Below are positions 18,304-26,683 of a stretch of DNA of 64,000 bases, one piece after another; positions within the stretch are counted from its first letter, which is position 1, and every line of letters starts with the position of its first letter. The position numbers and the translations under genes were made by a program. The notes under the pieces are model-generated. The model had not been told where the DNA came from. It was given only the letters and a program-made list of their open reading frames with translations, and did not search any database. Source of the stretch: JAUUSJ01 sp964439395 (GTDB lineage: Bacteria; Bacillota; Clostridia; Lachnospirales; Lachnospiraceae); contig CAYTNV010000001.1 of the NCBI GenBank assembly GCA_964439395.1, positions 124,001 through 188,000 of the forward strand, read 5' to 3'.

Positions 18304-18786
18304 ATGATTGGAATGTTAGATTCAAAAGGGTGTGTATCTATAAATGGAAAAAAGATTTATGATATTGATATGTATAAATTGAGAAAAGAAAAAATTGCGG
18401 TAGTATGTCAAAAGATTCAATTCCCATATGATACAATACGTACATTGCTGGATATTAGAGAAAATGATATGAGAAATTCTAGTAGTCTTGTTAAATCATT
18501 ATTCTTCAATGAAAAGTATAATATTTTAAAGTTGGGAAATAAGTATCCTGATGAGTTGTCAGGAGGTGAATTGCAAAAAATATATCTTTATAGAGCAATA
18601 ACAAAAGATTCAGATATTATCTTTTTGGATGAGCCAACCTCTGCAATGGATATTTATAGTTCAAAAAAAGTATACACTTTATTAGAAAAGATGAAATCAA
18701 ATAAAATTATTATTATTATAACCCATAATAGAGAGTTTGAAAATATAGCAGATGAAATTATTGAACTAAAAGACGCTTCCCTTTAA
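18304..18786 (+). pseudogene. ABC transporter ATPase, C-terminal fragment lacking Walker A
   Basis: This 160-residue piece starts at what should be the end of the Walker A helix (LIGMLDSKGCVSINGKKI). It keeps the Q-loop (VVCQKIQF), signature LSGGELQKIYLYRA, Walker B DIIFLDEPTSAMD and switch ITHNREF. Without a P-loop it cannot bind ATP normally. The preceding codons run into a stop, so there is no longer N-terminus in frame. It is the downstream half of the deletion that truncated the radical SAM gene. It probably belonged to a second, peptidase-free exporter of the same locus. Confidence 0.8.
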
Positions 18787-18793
18787 TGAAAGA

Positions 18794-19720
18794 TTATTCA
18801 TTAGAGGGAAGTGTTATGGAGAATTTAGTATATGCATCGTGAATTGAATTTAATTCTATAGTTCCGTTTAGTTTGTACACCAATTCTCTTACAATTGCAA
18901 GTCCTAAACCGTTTCCTTTACTATTACGAGAAATATCGCATTGGTACAGACGTTCAAAGACAAATGTTTGTTCATTGCTTTTAATTCCAATTCCATTATC
19001 TTCAATTATTAGAGTAATTGTAGTATTGTTTGGAATGAGAGAAAAACGCATTTTTGTGGCTTGACTATGATTTATAATATTATTCATTAAATTATTGATA
19101 ATGCGTTCATAGGCAGAAGAAACAGTGTAAAGCAATATTTTCTTGTCAGGTATAACAAATTCAAAGCTAATATTGTTTTTTTCTAATGCTGTAATCCAAT
19201 TGCTAAGAATGGTTCTAGATAATTCTGTTATGTCGATAGTGTTGAAAATAAAAGTCTCTTCATTCGCATCAAGTTTTGTCCATTGGAATAGCATTTCTAT
19301 AAATTCTGCTAGTTCAGTAGATTTTCGGTTAATTACATCTAATGAGGATGATACATCAGCAGGTAATGTGTTTTGTGGTATTTCAGATAATAATTCTAGA
19401 TAACCTAACATTGAGGCTAAGGGAGTTCTGACATCATGTGATAGATTCACCATTAAATCTTTGTATTTTCGTTCCGACTCTTTGAGTTCCATAATATCTG
19501 ATTGATAAAAATCGCAAAGTTTATTGATTAAAAAGATAATTTCTTTGGTAGAAGAAGCAGGGAACGCTAAAATACGGTGACGTATATTACCGTTGGTAAT
19601 AATAGATAGTTCGGATTCAATCCGTTTTAACTCTGATTTTAAAATATACTGGTTGTATATGAGTAAAATCATGTAAGTCATAAGAAATAAAATTACCGTA
19701 ATAAAAATAATATATAACAT
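18794..19720 (-). CDS. Sensor histidine kinase with a single membrane segment
   Basis: A 308-residue kinase. One N-terminal hydrophobic helix (residues 1-23) is followed by a linker and the catalytic core: H-box NLSHDVRTPLASM, N-box NNLMNNIINHSQ, G-boxes DNGIGIKSN and GNGLGLAIVREL. The absence of an outer sensing domain is typical of kinases of peptide-antibiotic loci that rely on a transporter or intramembrane contact. Its gene lies 5 bases after the response regulator and converges on the damaged ABC/radical SAM operon, which it probably once controlled. Confidence 0.88.
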   Translation of the reverse strand: MLYIIFITVILFLMTYMILLIYNQYILKSELKRIESELSIITNGNIRHRILAFPASSTKEIIFLINKLCDFYQSDIMELKESERKYKDLMVNLSHDVRTPLASMLGYLELLSEIPQNTLPADVSSSLDVINRKSTELAEFIEMLFQWTKLDANEETFIFNTIDITELSRTILSNWITALEKNNISFEFVIPDKKILLYTVSSAYERIINNLMNNIINHSQATKMRFSLIPNNTTITLIIEDNGIGIKSNEQTFVFERLYQCDISRNSKGNGLGLAIVRELVYKLNGTIELNSIHDAYTKFSITLPSNE

Positions 19721-19725
19721 TATAA

Positions 19726-20427
19726 TTAGGCTCCTTTGTTGAAACGATAGCCAATTCCGCGTATGGTTTCGATATAATTGATATTAGGTTCACAGGTTTC
19801 TATTTTTTTTCGTATTTTGCAGATGAGAGCCATTAAACTATTGTCATCATAGAGATATTCTTCATTCCAGATATGTTCATATATTTGTTTTTTAGTAAAT
19901 ACAGTACCAGGATTTGATGCTAATAAATATAGTATATCGAACTCCCTACCAGTAAAAGATAGTTCACGATTGTTACAGCAGACAGAACGCGTAGTTACGT
20001 TGATTACTATTGTAGAAAAATTTAGGATATCTTTGGAGTTTTCTGAGTTAGCTGCCAATGATAAAAAACGTCTTGTTTGAGCAGCTATTCTAGCTTCAAG
20101 TTCTTTGATACTAAAGGGTTTTGTTAAATAGTCATCTGCTCCTAGTCGAAGACCTATCACTTTATCTTCCAAACTATCTTTGGCGGTTACCATTATTATA
20201 GGACATTGAAGATTATTTCTAATAAGAGATAATAATTCGAGTCCATTGCCATCAGGCAACATAATATCTAAAATAATTAGACAAATATCTTTTGATGAAT
20301 TTGATAATATGGAAAGCGCAGAGCGTTTGTTGTAAGCAATTAAAGGGGTAAAGCCTTCATGTAAAACACCTTGTTTCATTAGATTACATAAATCAATATC
20401 ATCATCAATAATTAAAATTTTATCCAT
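19726..20427 (-). CDS. OmpR-family response regulator of the peptide-antibiotic-type locus
   Basis: A 233-residue regulator. The receiver has DDDIDL, phospho-acceptor LIILDIMLPDGNG, MVTAKD and YLTKPF. The winged-helix effector has FTGREFDILYLLASNPGTVFT and ends with RGIGYRFNKG. It is cotranscribed with the kinase on the minus strand. The tandem ATTAGGTTAAG repeats at 16333 upstream of the exporter are a plausible binding site. Complete and apparently intact, although the operon it likely served has lost two genes. Confidence 0.88.
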   Translation of the reverse strand: MDKILIIDDDIDLCNLMKQGVLHEGFTPLIAYNKRSALSILSNSSKDICLIILDIMLPDGNGLELLSLIRNNLQCPIIMVTAKDSLEDKVIGLRLGADDYLTKPFSIKELEARIAAQTRRFLSLAANSENSKDILNFSTIVINVTTRSVCCNNRELSFTGREFDILYLLASNPGTVFTKKQIYEHIWNEEYLYDDNSLMALICKIRKKIETCEPNINYIETIRGIGYRFNKGA

Positions 20428-20592
20428 AATATGTATCCTTCCTATAATGTCAAGCCCTAAATTATTGATTTATAAGGCTTTTCTTTAAATATTTACCTCA
20501 CAAAACGGAGCCAATAGTAATTATCTTGTACTGAATAGATAAATAAAGGTACAGCATATAAAGCATCCTTTTGTTTTGCTTTATAAAGACTA

Positions 20593-20860
20593 TCATTCCT
20601 CTAATTCTATAATTTTTTCAATGAACCACTTAACAGATGTTTTCCCTACATCAGCGCCTTCCTTTAATCCAATATTTTCTTTGACATACTTCACAATCTC
20701 CCCAGCTCTGCTGTAGCCGCGTTCTCTCAGCTTTGCATCATGCCAGATTTAGCTGCTTCACAGCATATGGATTAACCTGGACAATACTGATACCATTCGT
20801 GACCATCCATGTGGCAAGGCAAAACCAGTAATGACGAGTCGGCTCTAAGTTCAAAACAAT
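20593..20860 (-). pseudogene. IS110-family transposase relic
   Basis: Two decayed blocks on the minus strand. The first translates to LEPTRHYWFCLATWM...VQVNPYAVKQ, the characteristic IS110 stretch (usually EPTGHYWF ... VNPYHVK), and then hits a stop. The second, in another frame, reads LRERGYSRAGEIVKYVKENI and ends IIELEE-stop at 20593. Most of the middle of the gene is missing. The relic adjoins the two-component genes and marks past transposition here. Confidence 0.7.
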
Positions 20861-20993
20861 CTGTCTTCAAAATATTAGATGTTTAATACTCTGTTTTAAT
20901 TCTATTTATTATAATAAAAATGGGGAGAAATTCATTCTAAGGAAGTTTCATCCATTGGATTGATGCGACATTTTAATAGTTAGGTATGAAATC

Positions 20994-21014
20994 TGTTTGA
21001 TATCGTATCAAACA
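20994..21014. repeat. Operator-like palindrome
   Basis: Perfect 9-bp arms TGTTTGATA (20994-21002) and TATCAAACA (21006-21014) around TCG. No gene begins nearby; it lies between two transposase relics and may be a leftover end or operator. Confidence 0.5.
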
Positions 21015-21094
21015 ATTGGTATTATGTCAAGAAAAGGTAGGGGTTATACCACGGTAAACACACCCAAATTTTGGAAAATTAAAATCTTATTTTG

Positions 21095-21330
21095 TTTTCT
21101 CGATTTTTACGTGTTTGTAGTACATTTAAAAGATATTCATTATTCTACCCACAGTTCTTTGTCTTTTCTGCCACTCCACGTTTAAGGCTTTTTCCTATTT
21201 TAGCATATTTAGTGTTATATGACTTAGGATATTTAGATTTTCTGCACTATTTCCTACACATATACGACTTTCATCCTCCCTGTAAGCTATATCCAATACC
21301 CAGTGCAGTGAATTATAAGCGAGTATTGTA
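21095..21330 (-). pseudogene. ISAs1-family transposase C-terminal relic
   Basis: The minus strand encodes NSLHWVLDIAYREDESRI, then NSAENLNILSHITLNMLK-stop-EKALNV, and after a frame change NNEYLLNVL. This matches the conserved C-terminal end of ISAs1/IS4-like transposases (usually NNLHWVLDVAFREDESRIRKGNAAENFAVLRHIALNLLK). Stops and a frame shift make it inactive, and the N-terminal two thirds are gone. Confidence 0.75.
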
Positions 21331-21402
21331 AGATGCTATGGAGAAAGAGGTTCAAATACTTGATATTTTAGCTAGAAAATAATGAAAAAATAAGATATAT
21401 GT

Positions 21403-21437
21403 AAAGGCCTGTCAGTCTTCTAGCCGACAGGCTTTTA
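21403..21437 (-). terminator. Terminator hairpin downstream of the MATE gene
   Basis: GCCTGTC (21407-21413) pairs with GACAGGC (21426-21432), extended by A-T and G-T pairs. T-rich ends on both sides would allow function in either direction; the MATE gene ends 17 bases away. Confidence 0.7.
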
Positions 21438-21453
21438 TAAGGGATTCCTTTGG

Positions 21454-22803
21454 TTACTCAAAATTTTTAAAATATTTTTTATATGTAACGAAAAATAATA
21501 CCGCCGACAACGCTGCAGCAAAATAATCAGTTAGAGGCTGTGCAAGAGAGAGTGCCTGAGCTGTTCCAAATATAGCGTTTACAGCAAATAAAATTGGAAC
21601 ATATAAAATTCCTTGTCTGCTGACAGATAGAATTAATGACGGAATTGCCGCACCAGTAGATTGAATTGCATTAATAAATACAAATAAAACACCTAAAATT
21701 GGTCCCGATAAAATTAAGTTTCGGGAAAAAGAAAATCCAAACGAGAAAGCCTCTTGGTTATCCAAAAAGGCAGTCACAAGAGGTGCAGCTCCGACATAAC
21801 AGATAACTGTCATAACTAAACTTGTACAAAATGCAAGTAATAATGTAAATTTTAAGACAGCTAAATAGCGCTGTTTATTTTTAGCTCCGAAACAGTAGCC
21901 CAGGAGAGGCTGTACGCCAGTTCCAATACCAATTAAAATCATGACAACAATCATATTTACTTTCATCGCAACGCCTAAGCCAGCAACCGCCATATCACCG
22001 TGTTTCATCATTAGATTATTAATTAAAATATTAGAAAATGTAATTAATATACTATTTAATGAAGCGGGAATTCCGATGGCGAAGACACCCGTTGCGATAC
22101 GATCGGTTACCTTATAAAGTTTAGGATGGATCGATAATTTGGAATTTTTTGAAACCAAATGAGAAATATAAAATACAGATGAAAATATATTTCCGATTAC
22201 TGTGGCGATGGCGGCTCCAGCAACATTCCAGCCAAATGCTAAAATCATAATTGGGTCAAGTACGATATTAAGCATATTTCCGATGATTATTCCCATCATA
22301 GCTTTTTGTGGCTGCCCTTCAGAGCGAATAATATTACTGAACATATTTCCGATAATTAAAAATGGAATACCAACTGCCACGATAGAGAGATATTGCGTTA
22401 CATAGTCGATTGTATTATCGCTAGCTCCGATTGCGCGGCAAATAGGCTGCACAAATATCCAAATTAAAAACATCGCAATGACACCGATAGTGGTACCTGT
22501 CCAAAAGCAAAAAGAAGATACATGTTTTGCTTTTTCTTCCTTTCCCTCTCCGAGTAATCGTGAAATTAACGATGTACCACCGATTCCAAAAAGCATACCG
22601 ACCGCCATGAAGAGTAAAAATGCGGGTGTAGCTACAGATACTGCAGCAACCATATAGGCATCTTTTGTCTGTCCGATAAAAAATGTGTCAGCCAGATTAT
22701 AAGCTAAAACCATAATCATACTTATAATAGATGGAATAACATTAGTCATAACAGCTTTTGGGACAGGAGCATTTTGAAAAATTTCTATTGTTTTATCATT
22801 CAT
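21454..22803 (-). CDS. MATE-family multidrug efflux transporter
   Basis: A 449-residue membrane protein of the NorM/DinF class with about twelve hydrophobic segments in two related halves. Family signs are ADTFFIGQTKDAYMVAAVSVATPAFLLFMAVG in the first half, GQPQKAMMGIIIGNMLNIVLDPI, and GIGTGVQPLLGYCFGAKNKQRY in the second half. It is expected to extrude cationic drugs or metabolites using an ion gradient. It is a single gene, with AAGGAGAA before the ATG and a terminator at 21403-21437. Substrate cannot be deduced. Confidence 0.9.
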   Translation of the reverse strand: MNDKTIEIFQNAPVPKAVMTNVIPSIISMIMVLAYNLADTFFIGQTKDAYMVAAVSVATPAFLLFMAVGMLFGIGGTSLISRLLGEGKEEKAKHVSSFCFWTGTTIGVIAMFLIWIFVQPICRAIGASDNTIDYVTQYLSIVAVGIPFLIIGNMFSNIIRSEGQPQKAMMGIIIGNMLNIVLDPIMILAFGWNVAGAAIATVIGNIFSSVFYISHLVSKNSKLSIHPKLYKVTDRIATGVFAIGIPASLNSILITFSNILINNLMMKHGDMAVAGLGVAMKVNMIVVMILIGIGTGVQPLLGYCFGAKNKQRYLAVLKFTLLLAFCTSLVMTVICYVGAAPLVTAFLDNQEAFSFGFSFSRNLILSGPILGVLFVFINAIQSTGAAIPSLILSVSRQGILYVPILFAVNAIFGTAQALSLAQPLTDYFAAALSAVLFFVTYKKYFKNFE

Positions 22804-23197
22804 AACAAATTCTCCTTTGTAAATAACTTAATTTTATTTTTTTATATAAATATATTTCATATGTTTATATAGAAAAATATTAACTTTATTATATTAACTG
22901 AAAAATGTTAATAAATTTTATTTTTTAAATCAGTACAATTTTTCCTGTTTCTAATGTGCTATATTATACTAGTTTCCCTGTATAAACACAATATAATCTA
23001 AATTTTTTTTTGTAATAAAATTTAAAAATGTATGAAATTATACTGAAAAAAATCATAAAATAAAAAAGATATCATACAAATAAACTAATATAAAAATGAA
23101 GGATTAAAAAAATAAACCACCATTTTTTTAGAAAAGAAATTTTATCTCAATTGTTTCTGCCAAAATCGCTGAAAAAAAATTAAATTAGATAAAGACA
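22804..23197. other. Divergent AT-rich spacer
   Basis: Strongly AT-rich sequence between the MATE and Amt genes. I see no coding frame; the MATE promoter must lie here but I cannot pick it with confidence. Confidence 0.4.
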
Positions 23198-23225
23198 TTG
23201 ACAAAAGATTTGTGAATGTTATAAT
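23198..23225 (+). promoter_or_regulatory. Promoter upstream of the Amt-PII gene
   Basis: TTGACA (23198-23203) and TATAAT (23220-23225), 16-bp spacer. A start near 23232 would place an intrinsic terminator at only about nucleotides 15-55 of the transcript, about 215 bases before the Amt start codon. Confidence 0.65.
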
Positions 23226-23245
23226 GCATACATGAAATACAGCAA

Positions 23246-23309
23246 GGGCGCTATAGAAAATAAAAACTATAGCGCCCCTTTTTTTTGAGAGTGCGCAACT
23301 CAAAAAAAG
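23246..23309 (+). terminator. Early terminator with overlapping second hairpin in the Amt leader
   Basis: An 11-bp perfect stem GGGCGCTATAG (23246-23256) / CTATAGCGCCC (23267-23277) is followed by eight Ts. Those Ts with GAG (23280-23289) form the left arm of another perfect 10-bp hairpin with CTCAAAAAAA (23299-23308). The two structures share no stem bases, but the second would lock up the U-tract. It may be an attenuator, a bidirectional terminator, or the end of a tiny RNA. Confidence 0.75.
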
Positions 23310-23504
23310 CTGATTTTATTTCAAGAGATTTATAGAGAAAGAGTGGCAGACAAAAGGGATAATACATATAATAAGCATGATGAATATGTTACATCTTTCA
23401 AATAAAAAAGGGGAAATACAAAAATAATCAAGAAAATATGAGGGATTTAAAGAATATGAGAATGATACAGATGCAAGATTCTTATTGTAAAAGGAGGAAT
23501 TAAT

Positions 23505-25226
23505 ATGAATGAATTATTTGGTGTTTGGTTTCTGATTGGAGCTGCGTTAGTATTTTGGATGCAGGCTGGATTTGCTATGGTTGAGGCAGGTTTTACTAGA
23601 GCGAAAAATACTGGTAACATTATTATGAAAAACTTAATGGACTTTTGTATTGGTACTTGTACCTTTATTTTAATCGGCTTTAGTTTCTTGCTTGGGGAAG
23701 ATTTACTGGGGATTATTGGAAAACCAGGGTTTGATATTTTCACAAGTTATGCAAGTTTTGATTGGTCAAATTTCGTTTTTAACTTAGTGTTCTGTGCCAC
23801 AACTGCTACAATCGTATCTGGTGCGATGGCAGAGAGAACAAAATTTTTATCTTACTGTCTTTATTCTGCAGTAATCTCAGCACTTATCTATCCAGTAGAG
23901 GCACACTGGATTTGGGGTGGAGGCTGGTTATCTCAGATGGGATTTCACGATTTTGCTGGTTCTTGTGCAATTCATATGGTTGGTGGTTTGTCTGCCTTAA
24001 TTGGTGCTAAAATTTTAGGACCTCGTATTGGAAAATTTACGAGAGATAAGAGTGGCAATATTACGAAAGTAAATGCATTTCCTGGACATAACTTAGCACT
24101 TGGTGCACTTGGTGTATTTATTCTTTGGTTAGGTTGGTATGGATTTAACGGTGCGGCTGCTACGTCAGTAGAGCAATTAGGTACTATCTTTGTTACAACA
24201 ACAATTTCACCAGCAATTGCAACAGTTGTCTGTATGGTATTTACTTGGATGAAATACGGAAAACCTGATGTATCTATGTCACTTAACGCTTCTTTGGCTG
24301 GTTTAGTAGCTATCACAGCTCCTTGTGATACGACAGACGCTTTTGGAGCAATTATAATCGGTGCTGTTGCAGGTTTATTAGTTTGTTTTGGTGTTTGGTT
24401 TTTAGATTATAAATTGCATGTTGATGATCCAGTTGGTGCGGTCGCTGTACATTTTATGAATGGTATTTGGGGAACAATCGCAGTTGGATTATTCTCCACA
24501 AAATCTGCTCCTGGAAATGATAGTTTTGTAGGTCTTTTCTACGGTGGTGGATTTAAATTACTTGGACTTCAGCTTATAGGTGTTTTAACAGTTTGTGCAT
24601 GGACAGCTGTGACAATTACAATTACATTTATGATAATTAAGTCAACAATCGGTCTTCGTGTTACAGAAGAAGAAGAGATCGAAGGTTTGGATTCCACAGA
24701 GCATGGCTTAACATCTGCTTATGCAGGATTTAGTATGATGGATATTTCTAATACAATGATTATGGAAGAAAATGAGTATACTCGAATTGGTTCTGATAAT
24801 TATGTAACTGCATCTGATGCTCAGAAGAACGCAGCTATTAAGGTTGTAAGATCAGCAGAGCCAGCGTTGAGTGGAATTTATAAGGTTGTTGTTATCTCTA
24901 AATTGACAAGATATGATAAATTAAGAAAAGCAATGAATAATGTCGGTGTTACTGGCATGACAGTTACCCAGGTTATGGGTTGTGGTATTCAAAAGGGTGC
25001 TGGTGAGAAATACCGTGGTGCTGAGATTGACGCAACATTACTTCCAAAAGTTAAAGTGGAAGTCGTTGTAAGCGAAGATTTTGTAGAGCCAGTTATCGAG
25101 GCAGCCAAGAAGACCCTTTACACAGGTCATATTGGTGATGGTAAAGTTTTTGTATACAATGTAGATAAGGTTGTGAAGATTCGTACAGGTGAGGAAGATT
25201 TTGCAGCGTTAGAAGATGTAGAGTAA
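23505..25226 (+). CDS. Ammonium transporter fused to a PII (GlnB/GlnK) domain
   Basis: A 573-residue protein. Residues 1-400 are an Amt/MEP/Rh transporter of about eleven membrane segments (FWMQAGFAMVEAGFTRAKN, AHWIWGGGWL, GALGVFILWLGWYGFNG). Residues about 445-560 are a complete PII signal protein: KVVVISKLTRYDKLRKAMNN, T-loop region QKGAGEKYRGAE, and HIGDGKVFVYNV. The Tyr that is uridylylated in E. coli (RGAEY) is Ile here. In most genomes PII is a separate protein that plugs the channel; the fusion puts the regulator in cis. AAAGGAGG precedes the ATG. Confidence 0.93.
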   Translation: MNELFGVWFLIGAALVFWMQAGFAMVEAGFTRAKNTGNIIMKNLMDFCIGTCTFILIGFSFLLGEDLLGIIGKPGFDIFTSYASFDWSNFVFNLVFCATTATIVSGAMAERTKFLSYCLYSAVISALIYPVEAHWIWGGGWLSQMGFHDFAGSCAIHMVGGLSALIGAKILGPRIGKFTRDKSGNITKVNAFPGHNLALGALGVFILWLGWYGFNGAAATSVEQLGTIFVTTTISPAIATVVCMVFTWMKYGKPDVSMSLNASLAGLVAITAPCDTTDAFGAIIIGAVAGLLVCFGVWFLDYKLHVDDPVGAVAVHFMNGIWGTIAVGLFSTKSAPGNDSFVGLFYGGGFKLLGLQLIGVLTVCAWTAVTITITFMIIKSTIGLRVTEEEEIEGLDSTEHGLTSAYAGFSMMDISNTMIMEENEYTRIGSDNYVTASDAQKNAAIKVVRSAEPALSGIYKVVVISKLTRYDKLRKAMNNVGVTGMTVTQVMGCGIQKGAGEKYRGAEIDATLLPKVKVEVVVSEDFVEPVIEAAKKTLYTGHIGDGKVFVYNVDKVVKIRTGEEDFAALEDVE

Positions 25227-25321
25227 TATTTTTAAATAGAAAAGAGGAGGCAATAACTATTATTTTGTGGCTAATGTCTCCTTCTTTAATTTTTTATTAG
25301 TTTTTAATGCATAAAAATAAA

Positions 25322-25417
25322 GGCTATCACAAAGTGTAAAGTTTATAATAAATATATGGAGGATAGACGGTTTTGTCTATACCGATATATTAAAATAAAA
25401 CTTATTTTGTGATAGCC
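25322..25417. repeat. MITE-like hairpin element, copy 2
   Basis: A 96-bp near-palindrome between convergent genes. The ends are GGCTATCACAAA (25322-25333) and TTTGTGATAGCC (25406-25417). An AT-rich imperfect stem follows, and ATAGAC (25363-25368) pairs with GTCTAT (25375-25380) at the tip. The ends match the element at 8046. It could also work as a bidirectional terminator. Confidence 0.65.
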
Positions 25418-25432
25418 TTATTTTGAGTAAAA

Positions 25433-26683
25433 TTACCATTCTGTAATATTTGACTTATAAATTTTCTCAATCTCGATAATATCATTAATGAATTCATCGA
25501 TATGTTTGTATTCGTCATGTTTTTGAATAATACGGTTATCTAAAAACATAGACAAGCAAGTCGCATTATGCTTTTGAATTGGATTATCAATAATATCGTA
25601 TTCTGGATATCCAATCGGTGCAGAGCAGCGGGACATATTGGAAGTTCCACAAAATCCTGTCATCTCAGATAAGATTGTTTTTTTGAAATCTTCTTGAAGT
25701 TGAGGAATATTTTGATAAATTTCCTTGGAATCTTGATTCCAACAATCTATAAACTGTTCACAAAACGATAGATAAAGTTCTCTCATTGTTGCGAGAATAT
25801 ATGCCTGAAAGGTCTTTCTTGCCTCCTCTGACTCAAATGGTCGAAAAGCCGCACTCGCATACTGAGAGAGAAGATGACTTTGCATATATCCAATATCGTA
25901 AGAGAGAGGACCACAGAACGTATACTCCATATCAATAACTCTCATCTCTTCTTGATCGATAAAGACATTGGATGTATGGAAATCTCCGTGAACAAGAGCC
26001 TCTCCCTTTGTAATAAAAAGATGACGTAATTTATAACGTTCTAACACAACCTTTGGGTCAAACACAAGCTTTTTGATAAATCTCTCGTACTGAGGATCAA
26101 AAGGTTGGCCAAATACTTGTTCAGCAGTTCGCTTTGAAATAAATGCGTTCGTATCAAAAATGTCGCGCATACGATGATTCATAAAATGCACAGTAAGTTC
26201 GCGAAAATCTTTTGTATCTAAGTAATACTCAGAAGTATAAAACAATGTTTTTGCTAAATACTCGGCCGTCTGAGTAGCAAACTTAGGAAACATAATTCCT
26301 TTATTCAACTGAAAGCGAATAATCTTTAAATGAGATACGTCTTCTGTGACAAAAATAAAATTTTCATCATCACAAAAATAAAGGTCTGGCAATAAATTAG
26401 GTGTAATACTTTTTCGAAGCTTCATAGAATCAAATTCTCTTCTTCCGCGGTCAGCAGGAAGAGAAAACTCTTTTTCTGTGCTGCGTCCATGTGTCAATCC
26501 CTGTTTTACAATTAGTTTGTAATTGCCATCACTTACTCGAAAGACAAAGTTTAAAAATCCATCTCCATCATCTTCAGCGCTACCTTCTCCAATAGCGGAA
26601 ATAATAAGAGGTTTTGAATAATCAAGTTCTGGCATCTTTGTCTTCAAATAATCAGTTATATTTTCTTTTGTTAGTACTATCAA
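25433..26683 (-). CDS. Methylthioribose kinase-like phosphotransferase (APH/choline kinase fold)
   Basis: A 416-residue kinase of the aminoglycoside-phosphotransferase fold. The catalytic loop is LVHGDFHTSNVFI, the metal-binding segment is VIDMEYTFCGPLSYDIGY, and an N-terminal GDGFLNFVFRV and LIVKQG supply nucleotide-loop and Lys positions. HGDxHTxxV plus E(F/Y)xFxGPxxFDIG resembles S-methyl-5-thioribose kinase (MtnK), which phosphorylates methylthioribose in methionine salvage. No other salvage gene is adjacent, so MtnK is a good guess and not proven. The start is TTG at 26683 behind GGGGAGGTG. Confidence 0.68.
   Translation of the reverse strand: MIVLTKENITDYLKTKMPELDYSKPLIISAIGEGSAEDDGDGFLNFVFRVSDGNYKLIVKQGLTHGRSTEKEFSLPADRGRREFDSMKLRKSITPNLLPDLYFCDDENFIFVTEDVSHLKIIRFQLNKGIMFPKFATQTAEYLAKTLFYTSEYYLDTKDFRELTVHFMNHRMRDIFDTNAFISKRTAEQVFGQPFDPQYERFIKKLVFDPKVVLERYKLRHLFITKGEALVHGDFHTSNVFIDQEEMRVIDMEYTFCGPLSYDIGYMQSHLLSQYASAAFRPFESEEARKTFQAYILATMRELYLSFCEQFIDCWNQDSKEIYQNIPQLQEDFKKTILSEMTGFCGTSNMSRCSAPIGYPEYDIIDNPIQKHNATCLSMFLDNRIIQKHDEYKHIDEFINDIIEIEKIYKSNITEW

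Noticed and set aside
18304..18786. Functional ABC transporter ATPase gene
   Set aside because: No Walker A motif and no in-frame upstream sequence; the start coincides with a deletion junction.
16400..20427. Complete lantibiotic or sactipeptide biosynthetic cluster
   Set aside because: No precursor peptide, no full maturase and no intact dedicated exporter are present; only the transporter pair, regulators and fragments remain.
25314..25424. Ordinary bidirectional terminator as full explanation of the palindrome
   Set aside because: Possible function, but the 96-bp length and ends shared with 8046-8146 are not explained by termination alone, so it is listed as a repeat.
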